In this document: positions 54,716 through 64,000 of the stretch, one piece after another | Numbering within the stretch: position 1 is the first letter of the stretch | Layout of the letters: every line of letters begins with the position of its first letter | Assembly (NCBI GenBank): GCA_020698575.1 | Contig: CM036252.1 | Coordinates: 1,843,597-1,907,596, forward strand | Direction of reading: 5' to 3' | Length of the DNA stretch: 64,000 nucleotides | Source of the DNA: Bostrychus sinensis | Lineage: Eukaryota > Chordata > Actinopteri > Gobiiformes > Eleotridae | Made by a program: the position numbers and the translations under genes | Notes under the pieces: model-generated | What the model was told of the DNA's origin: nothing | The model's input: the letters and a program-made list of their open reading frames with translations, nothing else | Databases searched by the model: none

Positions 54716-56540
54716 GATGGGTCCAGAGGAGGAGGTGTGGTCCAGAGGAGGAGGTGCGGTTCAGAGGAGGAGGTGCGGTCCAGAGGAGGAGGTGCGGTCC
54801 AGAGGAGGAGGTGCGGTTCAGAGGAGGAGGTGCGGTCCAGAGGAGGAGGTGTGGTCCAGAGGAGGAGGTGCGGTCCAGAGGAGGAGGTGCGGTCCAGAGG
54901 AGGAGGTGCGGTTCAGAGGAGGAGGTGTGGTCCAGAGGAGGAGGTGCGGTACAGAGGAGGAGGTGCGGTCCAGAGGAGGAGGTGCGGTCCAGAGGAGGAG
55001 GTGCGGTACAGAGGAGGAGGTGCGGTCCAGAGGAGGAGGTGCGGTCCAGAGGAGGAGGTGCGGTACAGAGGAGGAGGTGCGGTCCAGAGGAGGAGGTGCG
55101 GTCCAGAGGAGGAGGTGCGGTCCAGAGGAGGAGGTGGGGTTCAGAGGAGGAGGTGCGGTACAGAGGAGGAGGTGCGGTCCAGAGGAGAAGGTGCGGGCCA
55201 GAGGAGGAGGTGCGGTCCAGAGGAGGAGGTGCGGTCCAGAGGAGGAGGTGCGGTCCAGAGGAGGAGGTGCGGTACAGAGGAGGAGGTGCGGTCTAGAGGA
55301 GGAGGTGCGGTCTAGAGGAGGAGGTGTGGTCCAGAGGAGGAGGTGTGGTCCAGAGGAGGAGGTGCGGTCCAGAGGAGGAGGTGCGGTCCAGAGGAGGAGG
55401 TGTGGTCCAGAGGAGGAGGTGCGGTCTAGAGGAGGAGGTGCGGTTCAGAGGAGGAGGTGCGGTTCAGAGGAGGAGGTGCGGTACAGAGGAGGAGGTGCGG
55501 TCTAGAGGAGGAGGTGCGGTTCAGAGGAGGAGGTGCGGTTCAGAGGAGGAGGTGCGGTCCAGATGAGGAGGTGCGGTCCAGAGGAGGAGGTGCGGTCCAG
55601 AGGAGGAGGTGCGGTACAGAGGAGGAGGTGCGGTCCAGAGGAGGAGGTGCGGTCCAGAGGAGGAGGTGCGGTCCAGAGGAGGAGGTGGGGTTCAGAGGAG
55701 GAGGTGCGGTACAGAGGAGGAGGTGCGGTCCAGAGGAGGAGGTGCGGGCCAGAGGAGGAGGTGCGGTCCAGAGGAGGAGGTGCGGTCCAGAGGAGGAGGT
55801 GCGGTACAGAGGAGGAGGTGCGGTCTAGAGGAGGAGGTGCGGTCTAGAGGAGGAGGTGTGGTCCAGAGGAGGAGGTGTGGTCCAGAGGAGGAGGTGCGGT
55901 CCAGAGGAGGAGGTGCGGTCCAGAGGAGGAGGTGTGGTCCAGAGGAGGAGGTGCGGTCCAGAGGAGGAGGTGCGGTCCAGAGGAGGAGGTGGGGTTCAGA
56001 GGAGGAGGTGCGGTACAGAGGAGGAGGTGCGGTCCAGAGGAGGAGGTGCGGTCCAGAGGAGGAGGTGCGGTCCAGAGGAGGAGGTGCGGTCCAGAGGAGG
56101 AGGTGCGGTCTAGAGGAGGAGGTGCGGTCTAGAGGAGGAGGTGTGGTCCAGAGGAGGAGGTGCGGTCCAGAGGAGGAGGTGCGGTCCAGAGGAGGAGGTG
56201 CGGTACAGAGGAGGAGGTGTGGTCCAGAGGAGGAGGTGTGGTCCAGAGGAGGAGGTGTGGTTCAGAGGAGGAGGTGCGGTACAGAGGAGGAGGTGTGGTC
56301 CAGAGGAGGAGATGTGGTCCAGAGGAGGAAGAGTGGTCCAGAGGAGGAGGTGTGGTACAGAGGAGGAGGTGCGGTCCAGAGGAGGAGGTGCGGTCCAGAG
56401 GAGGAGGTGCGGTCCAGAGGAGGAGGTGCGGTACAGAGGAGGAGGTGCGGTCTAGAGGAGGAGGTGCGGTCCAGAGGAGGAGGTGCGGTCCAGAGGAGGA
56501 GGTGCGGTCCAGAGGAGGAGGTGCGGTCCAGAGGAGGAGC
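54716..56540. repeat. 19-bp minisatellite, ~96 units
   Basis: Units of GGTGCGGTCCAGAGGAGGA, with TGTGG, GGTAC, GGTTC and GGTCTAG variants. Longer blocks of variant order recur (55020-55330 resembles 55600-55870), indicating higher-order duplication. It ends directly at the 3' end of gene E. The Arg/Gly/Glu-rich frames are not genes. Confidence 0.97.
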
Positions 56541-56593
56541 TTTCAGAGACTTTATTTAAAAACAGAGAACAGAAGAACGACTGAAGGCCTCTG

Positions 56594-56871
56594 TCAGAAC
56601 TGGAGCTCTGTGGTCACAGCCATGACGTCATCGTAGTCCTCGTCCAATCCCGGCTCAGTCTGAGTGGGCGGTGCCTGAGTGGGCGGGGCCTCGGAGCCCC
56701 TCCCCTCACCTGAGAGAGTCCCTCTGTACAGAGACACCATGAGGACAGTGGACACCACATAGGGACACAACACCACCAGGTGGCAGCACAGAGCCAGGGC
56801 CAGGGGCCGCTCTGAGGCTGGGGGCGGGGCCTCAGAGGTGGAGGGCGGGGCCTCAGAGGTGGGGGGTTTAC
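56594..56871 (-). CDS. Gene E exon 5: Pro-rich stalk, transmembrane segment and tail
   Basis: The acceptor CTCTCCACAG leads into GKPPTSEAPPSTSEAPPPA (a duplicated TSEAPP unit), then a hydrophobic stretch LALALCCHLVVLCPYVVSTV followed by LMVSLY, then SEAPPTQAPPTQTEP and DEDYDDVMAVTTELQF, stop TGA at 56594-56596. An in-frame GTGAGG at 56704-56709 could act as a donor, but no usable acceptor follows within the tail, so I read through it. The transmembrane segment has no charged residue for adaptor pairing. Confidence 0.68.
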
Positions 56872-59800
56872 CTGTGGAGAGAGAGACAGCTCCAGGTAAA
56901 GCTGTAGCAGCAGTAGAGGACTCTGATTTAGTCTAAAGTGGGTCTAGTCCAGGTCTAGTCCAGGTCTAAACCAGGTCTAACCCAGGTCTAGTCCAGGTCT
57001 AGCCCAGGTCTAGTCCAGGTCTAGTCCAGGTCTAGTCCAGTCCTTACCTGGTCTAACTGTGAGCCTGCTGGACTCTGAGGTCTCTCCTCTGATCTCACAC
57101 TGATACAGTCCTTCATCAGACGCTGACACCTGCTGGAGGGTCATGTGACCTGTAGGCTCCTCCCACAGGAAGTGTCCGTCTCTATGGAAACGAGCTGTGA
57201 GGTTGGAGGAAGGTTTGTCTTTGCAGGACAGAGAGACAGTTTGTCCCTCTGTCACAGGGAGGACTGGGACCTGCAGGACCACTCCTGTTTCTGGACAGAG
57301 ACAGAATTAAAAACCAACAGTGACTTTAATAAATCTCAGTTTGTAAATTTAAAAACATGAGTGAGCCGTGTAAATGACCTCACAAGTATTGCTTTATTGC
57401 TAAATTAGTTTAATACCTTGTAATTCCTGATTAAATGCACTATAAAGGTCAACGATTTTAATTTGAAAAGGCTTTATACAGTGCGCAGCCACAAGGTGTC
57501 GTAAAGCGGAAGGAACTGCTGTAAAGCAATAAGAGAAAACAGCACGAACTTCTCGTGTGCAGAGAAACGAGTCCTCACGAGTAAACAGAGAAAATGAAAG
57601 CTAATGAATATTTCTAATATACTTAAAGTTCTTTAGCACCTGGTTGATGATGGAACAAGGTTTGTATTGGTTGTATGTGTTTAACATAGTTTTATTTTGT
57701 ATTTTGCGGTCTTTGCAATTTGTCATGCACTATCGCTATTGCCAGCAGAGTGCGCTAACATGCAGTTACTATATTAAGAAAGATTTGTTGGCTAATCCAT
57801 GTTATAAGCTCAAATGCAATGTTATGTCAAATGTAATTATTAATATGGGTATTTTGACCACAAAAGGTACATTTCATATAAAGGTACATAAAGGCTCATT
57901 GGTTTATAAGGTTAAAATAGTATTGCACATAGTGCTCCATCTGGAGTTTTTTCTTATGTTTGCAAGGGATAAACAAGGAAGGTTTCATAATTCATGGTCA
58001 ATATAATTCATGGATAAGGTTAATAAATAGGCTTTAAAAGGTGTTAAAACATGTGAATATGTACTGTAAGAGACTGCTAATTGTATTCATGGTTCCCTCT
58101 TTCGTAGCTCTTACGGTGTGTTCGCCAAGGTACTGTGCCAACTAAAGGTTTCAATAAAGGCAAAGTGAACCATCAGTTTGAGAGTCAGACCATCATTCAA
58201 CCGGGGATGTTACAAGCCGTGAGTCCACAGAGTGAGCCGGAGTCAGTCTGCAGTCTGTGACTGATCTGGATAAAAGTGGAGTTTATAACAGGCTCAGTTC
58301 AAAATGGCCGCCTTCCTGTTGTGTGAATGAGTCCAGAGCTCTCCTCGTCTGCAGTGAGGCCATCTTTGTGTAGAACACATCAGGAACAGCAAAGATCCAG
58401 CTCAGTACTGAGCCTCACTGTGCACAAGAACATTTAACCTTCTCCCAAACAGAGACCTGAGCTACGGTGGCCCGGAGGTGCAACAGCAACATTGTTTTTG
58501 TTCACTAGAAAAATAAAAGCAGTTGTAGATATATTTTTTTTAATATTGCCTTAAAAATAAACCCATCTCTCAAGTTTAATAAATAATATACAAAAAATTA
58601 AATAAAAGTCTATTTTAAAAAGTAGATAATCAAAATATTTTTTGTCCACTAGAAAAATAAAAGTAGCATTATCATTAGTTCCTTAGCATTAGCCACGTTA
58701 GCTGAACCCTTTTAACATTTGAAGCATGGTTTTGTTTTTGTGGCAGCCTTAATTTAAAAAGTGGAGACATTTTGGAGAAACAGCGCCCTCTTTTAATTTG
58801 AGGCTGCGTGTTTTCACTTTTAGATCAACTTGATTTAAACAGTGGAAAGACTTATTTATTGTTTTTTTATTTTGTGACATGCTTTTTTATTTTGATGAGA
58901 GCTTTTTTATTTTTAGACATGTTCATTTTTTTGATGAGTGAGGGTTTTTTTTTTTTTTTTTTAAAGAAGCTTGGCTTTATTTTAATTGACTTTTATTTTT
59001 TAGAGGCAGAGCTTTTTTGAGGAAACACATTTAAAATTCTTCAACTTTTATTTTTCTAGTGGACAAAAACAATTGGACAACTACACTGCTCTGTAGCCCA
59101 GAGGTCCAGAAGGACAGCGCCTCATAGTGGACAGAGACAGTTACTGCTGTGATGGCATAACCTCAAATACATAAACTTTGTGTTGTTTTGTAAGAAAATG
59201 TCCTGATTTACAACTCGCTGCTGAAATGAGAGCGAGTTCTTGTGAAAAAACTCTCAGGTCTCACCTTTGACAGAGATGTGGACAGAGTCTGAGGTCTGTC
59301 CCTCTCTGGACTCACACCAGTACCTCCCTCTGTCTGAGGGAAGGAGCAGGTAGATTTTACAGATAGAACCCTCCATTGTCCCCCAGTCCACTTCACACTG
59401 GGTCCTGGTCTCTCTGCTGGTGTTCCTCCTCACAGTCCAGGCTCCAGAACTGTCCTCACAGCTCAGAGACACAGAGTCACGTTTAAAGAACTGGGACTGG
59501 TCTGGATCCACTCTCAGAGAAACTGGAATGAAATGTTAAAGTTCATTTACTACTATTACTTTTAATAATAATAATAATAATAATAATAATCATAATAATA
59601 ATAATAATAAAGATGATGACTGACCTTGGTCTGCGAGGGACAGCACTGAGGACAGCCCTGAGACAAAAAGAGTCCCAGTTACTACAGAGACCTCTGACCT
59701 GGCCCCGTCCTAAAGGGGGCGCTCTCTCAGTATTTACTGAGGAGAGACCAGAGAAGAACAAGTCCTGCTCCTCTCTTGGTCCAGAGTCCTTCAGTCTCCA

Positions 59801-62800
59801 GACTCAGACTCAGTCTGACAGAGTCCACTCTCATGGACTCACTTTAGAGACAATGTCCTCTGTCTTTGGTCCTGGTTTAGTCCTGGTTTAGTCCTGGTTT
59901 AGACCTGGTTTAGTCCTGGTTTAGTCCTGGTTTAGTCCTGGTTTAGTCCTGGTTTAGACCTGGTTTAGTCCTGGTTTAGTCCTGGTTTAGACCTGGTTTA
60001 GTCCTGGTTTAGTTCTGGTTTAGTCCTGGTTTAGTCCTGGTTTAGTCCTGGTTTAGACCTGGTTTAGTCCTGGTTTAGTCCTGGTTTAGACCTGGTTTAG
60101 ACCTGGTTTAGTCCTGGTTTAGTCCTGGTTTAGACCTGGTTTAGTCCTGGTTTAGTTCTGGTTTAGTCCTGGTTTAGTCCTGGTTTAGACCTGGTTTAGT
60201 TCTGGTTTAGTCCTGGTTTAGTCCTGGTTTAGTCCTGGTTTAGTCCTGGTTTAGACCTGGTTTAGTCCTGGTTTAGTCCTGGTTTAGTCCTGGTTTAGAC
60301 CTGGTTTAGTCCTGGTTTAGTCCTGGTTTAGTCCTGGTTTAGTCCTGGTTTAGACCTGGTTTAGTCCTGGTTTAGTCCTGGTTTAGACCTGGTTTAGTCC
60401 TGGTTTAGTTCTGGTTTAGTCCTGGTTTAGTCCTGGTTTAGTCCTGGTTTAGTCCTGGTTTAGTCCTGGTTTAGACCTGGTTTAGTCCTGGTTTAGTCCT
60501 GGTTTAGTCCTGGTTTAGACCTGGTTTAGTCCTGGTTTAGTTCTGGTTTAGTCCTGGTTTAGTCCTGGTTTAGTCCTGGTTTAGTCCTGGTTTAGACCTG
60601 GTTTAGTCCTGGTTTAGTCCTGGTTTAGTCCTGGTTTAGACCTGGTTTCCCCGTGCTCTGACTGCAGCAGGAGTCAGGAGCTGCTGCCTGTGTCCCCCCG
60701 AGCAGCAGCTACTGTCCCTCAGTGTTTACAGCTGTGTGTCTGTGTCACACGGAGCAGAGAACCATCTTTGTTACTGCAGAAGTACTTTGTTACTGCAGAA
60801 GTACTTTGTTACTGCAGAAGTACTTTGTTACTGCAGAAGTACTTTGTTACTGCAGAAGTACTTTGTTACTGCAGAAGTATTTTGTTACTGCAGAAGTACT
60901 TTGTTACTGCAGAAGTACTTTGTAACTGCAGTAGTACTTTGTTACTGCAGTACTTTGTTACTGCAGAAGTACTTTGTTACTGCAGAAGTACTTTGTTACT
61001 GCAGAAGTACGGGGGCCATGTGTGCGCCTCATAGAAAACAATAGGGGTGTATTTTTTGACGTGCGTCCGTGTGTGTGTTGGCCTTTATTGGGTGCGTTTG
61101 ATTTGTTTTCAAACCCTGTTAAACCCTGTATAAGCCATGTCTATATTTTTCATTTATAGTCAAGATTCATTCTCAACCTCGCATATCTGCTTTTTCTGCT
61201 ATTAAAAATATATATGTAGGCATAATTTGTTTTAGTACCGGCATAAGCAAAAATCTACTTTCACCCCTGAGTATTATACTGTATTATACAGTACTATATA
61301 GTATTATACAGTACTTTACAGTACTATATAGTATTATACAGTATGTGTGTAATGTGATACGAGCCTGAGACAGAGGCTCGCTCTGATCATCGTGAAGACA
61401 AGAAAACACAAATCAACACAATGGGATTTTTAACAAAGGGATGTTAACTTTATCATATACTGACATGAGCACTGTGCTCCAAAACAACAGCTCTGTGCTG
61501 CTTAAACCCTTTACAACCACCAGAGGGAGCTAATGTAGCAGGCTCAGCTCTGGGGTTAATGCTGCTGTACAGCAGCAGTGTCCTCACAGAGACACAGGAC
61601 ACAGGACACAGAGACACAGAGACACAGGGACACAGAGACACAGAGACACAGGACACAGAGACACAGGACACAGAGACACAGAGACACAGGACACAGGGAC
61701 ACAGCACACAGAGACACAGAGACACAGAGACACAGGACACAGGACACAGAGACACAGGACACAGGGACACAGCACACAGAGACACAGAGACACAGAGACA
61801 CAGAGACACAGAGACACAGGACACAGAGACACAGAGACACAGGGACACAGAGACACAGAGACACAGGACACAGGGACACAGAGACACAGGACACAGGTGA
61901 GCAACCAGGACAGGCTCAGGTGGGAGGAGCCCTAGCAGCCGTGTCCCTCATTTGACTCGAAGGAAGTGAGTGAAGTCAAAATGTTCCAGCGTCAAACTCG
62001 ACGCAAATGACACAAATTTTACGCCAGATTCACGTTTGGTGTGAACTCAGAATTAAAAAGAATATGTTCTGCTTTCAGTTCTCACTTCTGTCTCCTGATT
62101 TAGTCCTGGTTTAGACCTGGTTTAGTCCTGGTTTAGTCCTGGTTTAGTCCTGGTTTAGACCTGGTTTAGTCCAGGTTTAGTCCGGGTTTAGTCCTGGTTT
62201 AGTCCTGGTTTAGTCCTGGTTTAGTCCTGGTTTAGACCTGGTTTAGTCCTGGTTTAGTCCAGGTTTAGTCCTGGTTTAGACCTGGTTTAGTCCAGGTTTA
62301 GTCCGGGTTTAGTCCTGGTTTAGTCCTGGTTTAGTCCTGGTTTAGACCTGGTTTAGTCCTGGTTTAGTTCTGGTTTAGTCCTGGTTTAGACCTGATTTAG
62401 TCCTGGTTTAGTCCAGGTTTAGTCCTGGTTTAGACCTGGTTTAGTCCTGGTTTAGTCCTGGTTTATTCCTGGTTTAGACCTGGTTTAGTCCTGGTTTAGT
62501 CCAGGTTTAGTCCTGGTTTAGTTCTGGTTTAGTCCTGGTTTAGACCTGGTTTAGTCCTGGTTTAGTCCTGGTTTAGACCTGGTTTAGTCCTGGTTTAGAC
62601 CTGGTTTAGTTCTGGTTTAGACCTGGTTTAGACCTGGTTTAGTCCTGGTTTAGTTCTGGTTTAGACCTGGTTTAGTCCTGGTTTAGACCTGGTTTAGTTC
62701 TGGTTTAGACCTGGTTTAGACCTGGTTTAGTCCTGGTTTAGTTCTGGTTTAGACCTGGTTTAGACCTGGTTTAGACCTGGTTTAGACCTGGTTTAGTTCT

Positions 62801-63915
62801 GGTTTAGTTTTGGTTTAGTCCTGGTTTAGTTCTGGTTTAGTCCTGGTTTAGACCCAGTTTAGTTCTGGTTTAGTCCTGGTTTAGTTCTGGTTTAGTTCTG
62901 GTTTAGTCCTGGTTTAGACCCAGTTTAGTTCTGGTTTAGTTCTGGTTTAGTTCTGGTTTAGTCCTGGTTTAGTTCTGGTTTAGTCCTGGTTTAGTCCTGG
63001 TTTAGACCCAGTTTAGTTCTGGTTTAGTCCTGGTTTAGTTCTGGTTTAGTCCTGGTTTAGACCCAGTTTAGTTCTGGTTTAGTCCTGGTTTAATCCCAGT
63101 TTAGACCTGGTTTAGTCCCGGTTTAGACCCGGTTTAGACCCAGTTTAGTTCTAGTTTAGTCCTGGTTTAGACCCAGTTTAGTCCTGGTTTAGTCCTGGTT
63201 TAGTCCCAGTTTAGACCTGGTTTAGTCCCGGTTTAGACCCGGTTTAGACCCAGTTTAGTTCTGGTTTAGTTCTGGTTTAGACCTGGTTTAGACCTGGTTT
63301 AGTCTTGTTTAGTCCTGGTTTAGTCCCAGTTTAGACCCGGTTTAGTTCTGGTTTAGTCCTGGTTTAGACCCAGTTTAGTTCTGGTTTAGACCTGGTTTAG
63401 TTCTGGTTTAGTCCTGGTTTAGACCTGGTTTAGTTCTGGTTTAGTCCTGGTTTAGACCCAGTTTAGTTCTGGTTTAGTCCTGGTTTAGTTCTGGTTTAGT
63501 TCTGGTTTAGTCCTGGTTTAGACCCAGTTTAGTTCTGGTTTAGTCCTGGTTTAATCCCAGTTTAGACCTGGTTTAGTCCTGGTTTAGTCCTGGTTTAGTC
63601 CTGGTTTAGACCTGGTTTAGACCTGGTTTAGTCCCGGTTTAGACCCAGTTTAGTCCTGGTTTAGACCTGGTTTAGACCTGGTTTAGTCCCGGTTTAGACC
63701 CAGTTTTGTCCTGGTTTAGTCCTGGTTTAGTCCTGGTTTAGTCCTGGTTTAGTCCTGGTTTAGACCTGGTTTAGTCCTGGTTTAGTCCTGGTTTAGTCCT
63801 GGTTTAGACCTGGTTTAGTCCTGGTTTAGACCTGGTTTAGTCCTGGTTTAGTCCTGGTTTAGTCCAGAGTTAAACAGATGCAGTACTTACAGAGAAGGTG
63901 AAGTGTGGTCTTCAT
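56594..63915 (-). CDS. Gene E: Fc-receptor-like membrane protein, two Ig domains
   Basis: Five exons in phase 1: 63891-63915 and 59625-59657 (split signal peptide MKTTLHLLWLSSVLSLADQ), 59265-59522 (Ig1), 57048-57284 (Ig2) and 56594-56871 (stalk, transmembrane, tail), 831 nt for 276 residues. A signal peptide split by a tiny second exon is characteristic of Fc-receptor-family genes. Both Ig domains have paired cysteines with the Y-x-C motif. The tail holds a single tyrosine in DEDYDDVMAV: YxxV, but Glu at -2 departs from the ITIM consensus; there is no ITAM. Ig ligand binding is inferred from family only. The orthology group is uncertain. Confidence 0.8.
56937..57046. repeat. 11-bp GTCTAGTCCAG array in intron 4 of gene E
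   Basis: About ten units, ending at the Ig2 donor (57047). Unit length and core (TCTAGTCCAGG) relate it to the GGTTTAGNCCT family. Confidence 0.9.
57048..57284 (-). CDS. Gene E exon 4: second Ig domain
   Basis: 237 bp, acceptor CCAGAAACAG and donor GTAAGG, phase 1-1. It starts GVVLQVPVLPVTEGQTVSLS, with cysteine in SLSCKD and F-strand DEGLYQCEI; ends SRLTVRPG. One N-glycosylation sequon (NLT). Typical Fc-receptor D2-like C2 fold. Confidence 0.82.
57641..58214. mobile_element. Possible solo-LTR-like repeat in intron 3 of gene E
   Basis: The AATAAA at 58153-58158 lies about 55 bp before an end ACCGGGGATGTTACA-like (TGTTACA), with a TTCGTAGCTC/TACGGTGTGTTCGCC block before it, as in LTR R-U5 regions. 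I could not define the left end or a target duplication. The plus-strand frame at 57644-58006 has no family match. Confidence 0.25.
58490..59073. mobile_element. MITE-like element with ACTAGAAAAATAAAAG termini
   Basis: The left end ATTGTTTTTGTTCACTAGAA and the right end TTCTAGTGGACAAAAACAAT are inverted repeats about 35 bp long. A third internal copy (TTTTTGTCCACTAGAAAAAT) is at 58637. No coding capacity. Confidence 0.65.
59265..59522 (-). CDS. Gene E exon 3: first Ig domain
   Basis: 258 bp, acceptor CATTCCAG and donor GTGAGA, phase 1-1. It starts VSLRVDPDQSQFFKRDSVSL, with cysteines in SLSCED and GRYWCES, and tryptophan in GAWTVRR. Two extra cysteines lie between (TQCEV and SICKI), which could form a second disulphide. 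One NTS sequon. Confidence 0.82.
59556..59612. repeat. (AAT)n microsatellite in intron 2 of gene E
   Basis: AAT/ATA repeats with one CAT interruption, between the tiny signal exon and Ig1. Confidence 0.9.
59625..59657 (-). CDS. Gene E exon 2: second half of the signal peptide
   Basis: 33 bp, acceptor TTTGTCTCAG and donor GTCAGT. In phase 1 it supplies WLSSVLSLADQ plus one base, completing the hydrophobic core and cleavage region begun by MKTTLHLL. A mini-exon of this kind is a hallmark of Fc-receptor-like genes. Confidence 0.78.
59867..60648. repeat. 11-bp GGTTTAGNCCT minisatellite in intron 1 of gene E
   Basis: About 71 units ending 60-70 bp before the 46858-type duplicated block; a longer pattern of TTC variants recurs about every 130-230 bp. 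Confidence 0.97.
60767..61012. repeat. 19-bp TTTGTTACTGCAGAAGTAC array (~13 units)
   Basis: Mostly perfect units; one short 16-bp unit at about 60945 and a few single-base variants. Confidence 0.95.
61270..61343. repeat. 30-bp AT-rich minisatellite (copy E)
   Basis: About two units of TACTATATAGTATTATACAG plus TACTTTACAG. Confidence 0.85.
61585..61895. repeat. ACACAGAG/ACACAGG array (copy E)
   Basis: Same compound repeat as 47962-48265 with added ACACAGCAC and CACAGGGA variants. Confidence 0.95.
62098..63866. repeat. 11-bp GGTTTAGNCCT minisatellite beside exon 1 of gene E
   Basis: About 160 units. The left half is GGTTTAGTCCT-rich, the middle (62780-63550) is rich in GGTTTAGTTCT and CAGTTTAG variants. 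It ends 24 bp before the exon 1 donor. Confidence 0.97.
63891..63915 (-). CDS. Gene E exon 1: start codon and first half of the signal peptide
   Basis: 25 bp on the minus strand: MKTTLHLL plus one base, donor GTAAGT. The following base pair completes TGG (W) at exon 2. The sequence matches 49007-49031 apart from AAG/AAA at codon 2. Confidence 0.75.
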
Positions 63916-63949
63916 GTTTTGCTCGTTGGTCTTCGGTCTCAGCCTGTTC

Positions 63950-64000
63950 TCTGGTCTAAGTCTGGTCTAAGTCTGGTCTAAGTCTGGTCTAAGTCTGGTC
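63950..64000. repeat. GTCTAAGTCTG 11-bp array at the window edge
   Basis: At least four units upstream of gene E, continuing beyond the window. Confidence 0.9.

Larger units (their letters stand above)
60655..64000 (-). repeat. Duplicated first-intron/exon-1 block (copy E)
   Basis: Paralogue of 46858-49150 in the same orientation; see that entry for anchors. The block runs off the window on the right. Confidence 0.92.

Noticed and set aside
54717..56636. Arg/Gly/Glu-rich frames resembling RGG proteins
   Set aside because: The 19-bp array is read in several frames at once; frame choice is arbitrary and unit variants include changes in all positions.
57644..58006. 120-codon plus-strand frame
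   Set aside because: AT-rich, no recognisable domain, lies in an intron of gene E within a possible LTR-like repeat.

Overview
The window reads as a teleost fish nuclear locus. It has intron-split immunoglobulin-superfamily (IgSF) receptor genes with phase-1 exons, and fish-typical Tc1, hAT, piggyBac-like, SINE-like and Tx1/L1-like LINE remnants. By my rough tally about 43% of the bases are tandem repeats (minisatellites of 6-50 bp and a few microsatellites). Species cannot be fixed from the sequence. All gene models below are manual: I looked for Ig-fold motifs, GT/AG junctions and phase continuity.

Layout. (1) 1-2050, plus strand: one Ig-like exon of an Fc-receptor-like gene that enters from outside the window, then a rearranged Tc1-like transposon and a doubtful terminal exon. 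(2) 2050-7140: no convincing genes; SINE-like pieces and arrays with 14, 35, 21 and 11 bp units. (3) 7145-19994 and 19995-43812: two tandem copies (A and B) of one segmental unit. Each carries a minus-strand five-exon gene: signal peptide, two V-set domains, transmembrane segment and short tail (butyrophilin/MOG/B7-like). The Ig exons are almost identical between copies. The transmembrane and tail exons are clearly diverged. B is longer mainly because arrays in its introns are expanded and because of extra transposon-bearing blocks. (4) 43814-44526: the first array of a possible third unit, cut by a 25-N assembly gap. (5) 44540-49150: a partial copy of the first-intron and exon-1 block of an Fc-receptor-like gene (D); only its first coding exon is visible. 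(6) 49150-56540: arrays, transposon scraps and no clear gene. (7) 56594-63915, minus strand: an Fc-receptor-like gene (E) complete within the window, with split signal peptide, two Ig domains, Pro-rich stalk, transmembrane segment and an acidic tail with one YDDV motif. Its first-intron region (60655-64000) is the paralogue of the D block.

How the genes relate: all are predicted type-I membrane receptors with symmetric phase-1 Ig exons, so whole domains can be lost, duplicated or skipped without breaking frame. The most notable structure is a long 21-bp pyrimidine-rich array (on the transcribed strand) about 30 nt upstream of the 3' splice site of the second Ig exon. It is about 680 bp in copy A and 1.87 kb in copy B. 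That second Ig domain has lost its first canonical cysteine. No rRNA, tRNA or CRISPR was recognised.
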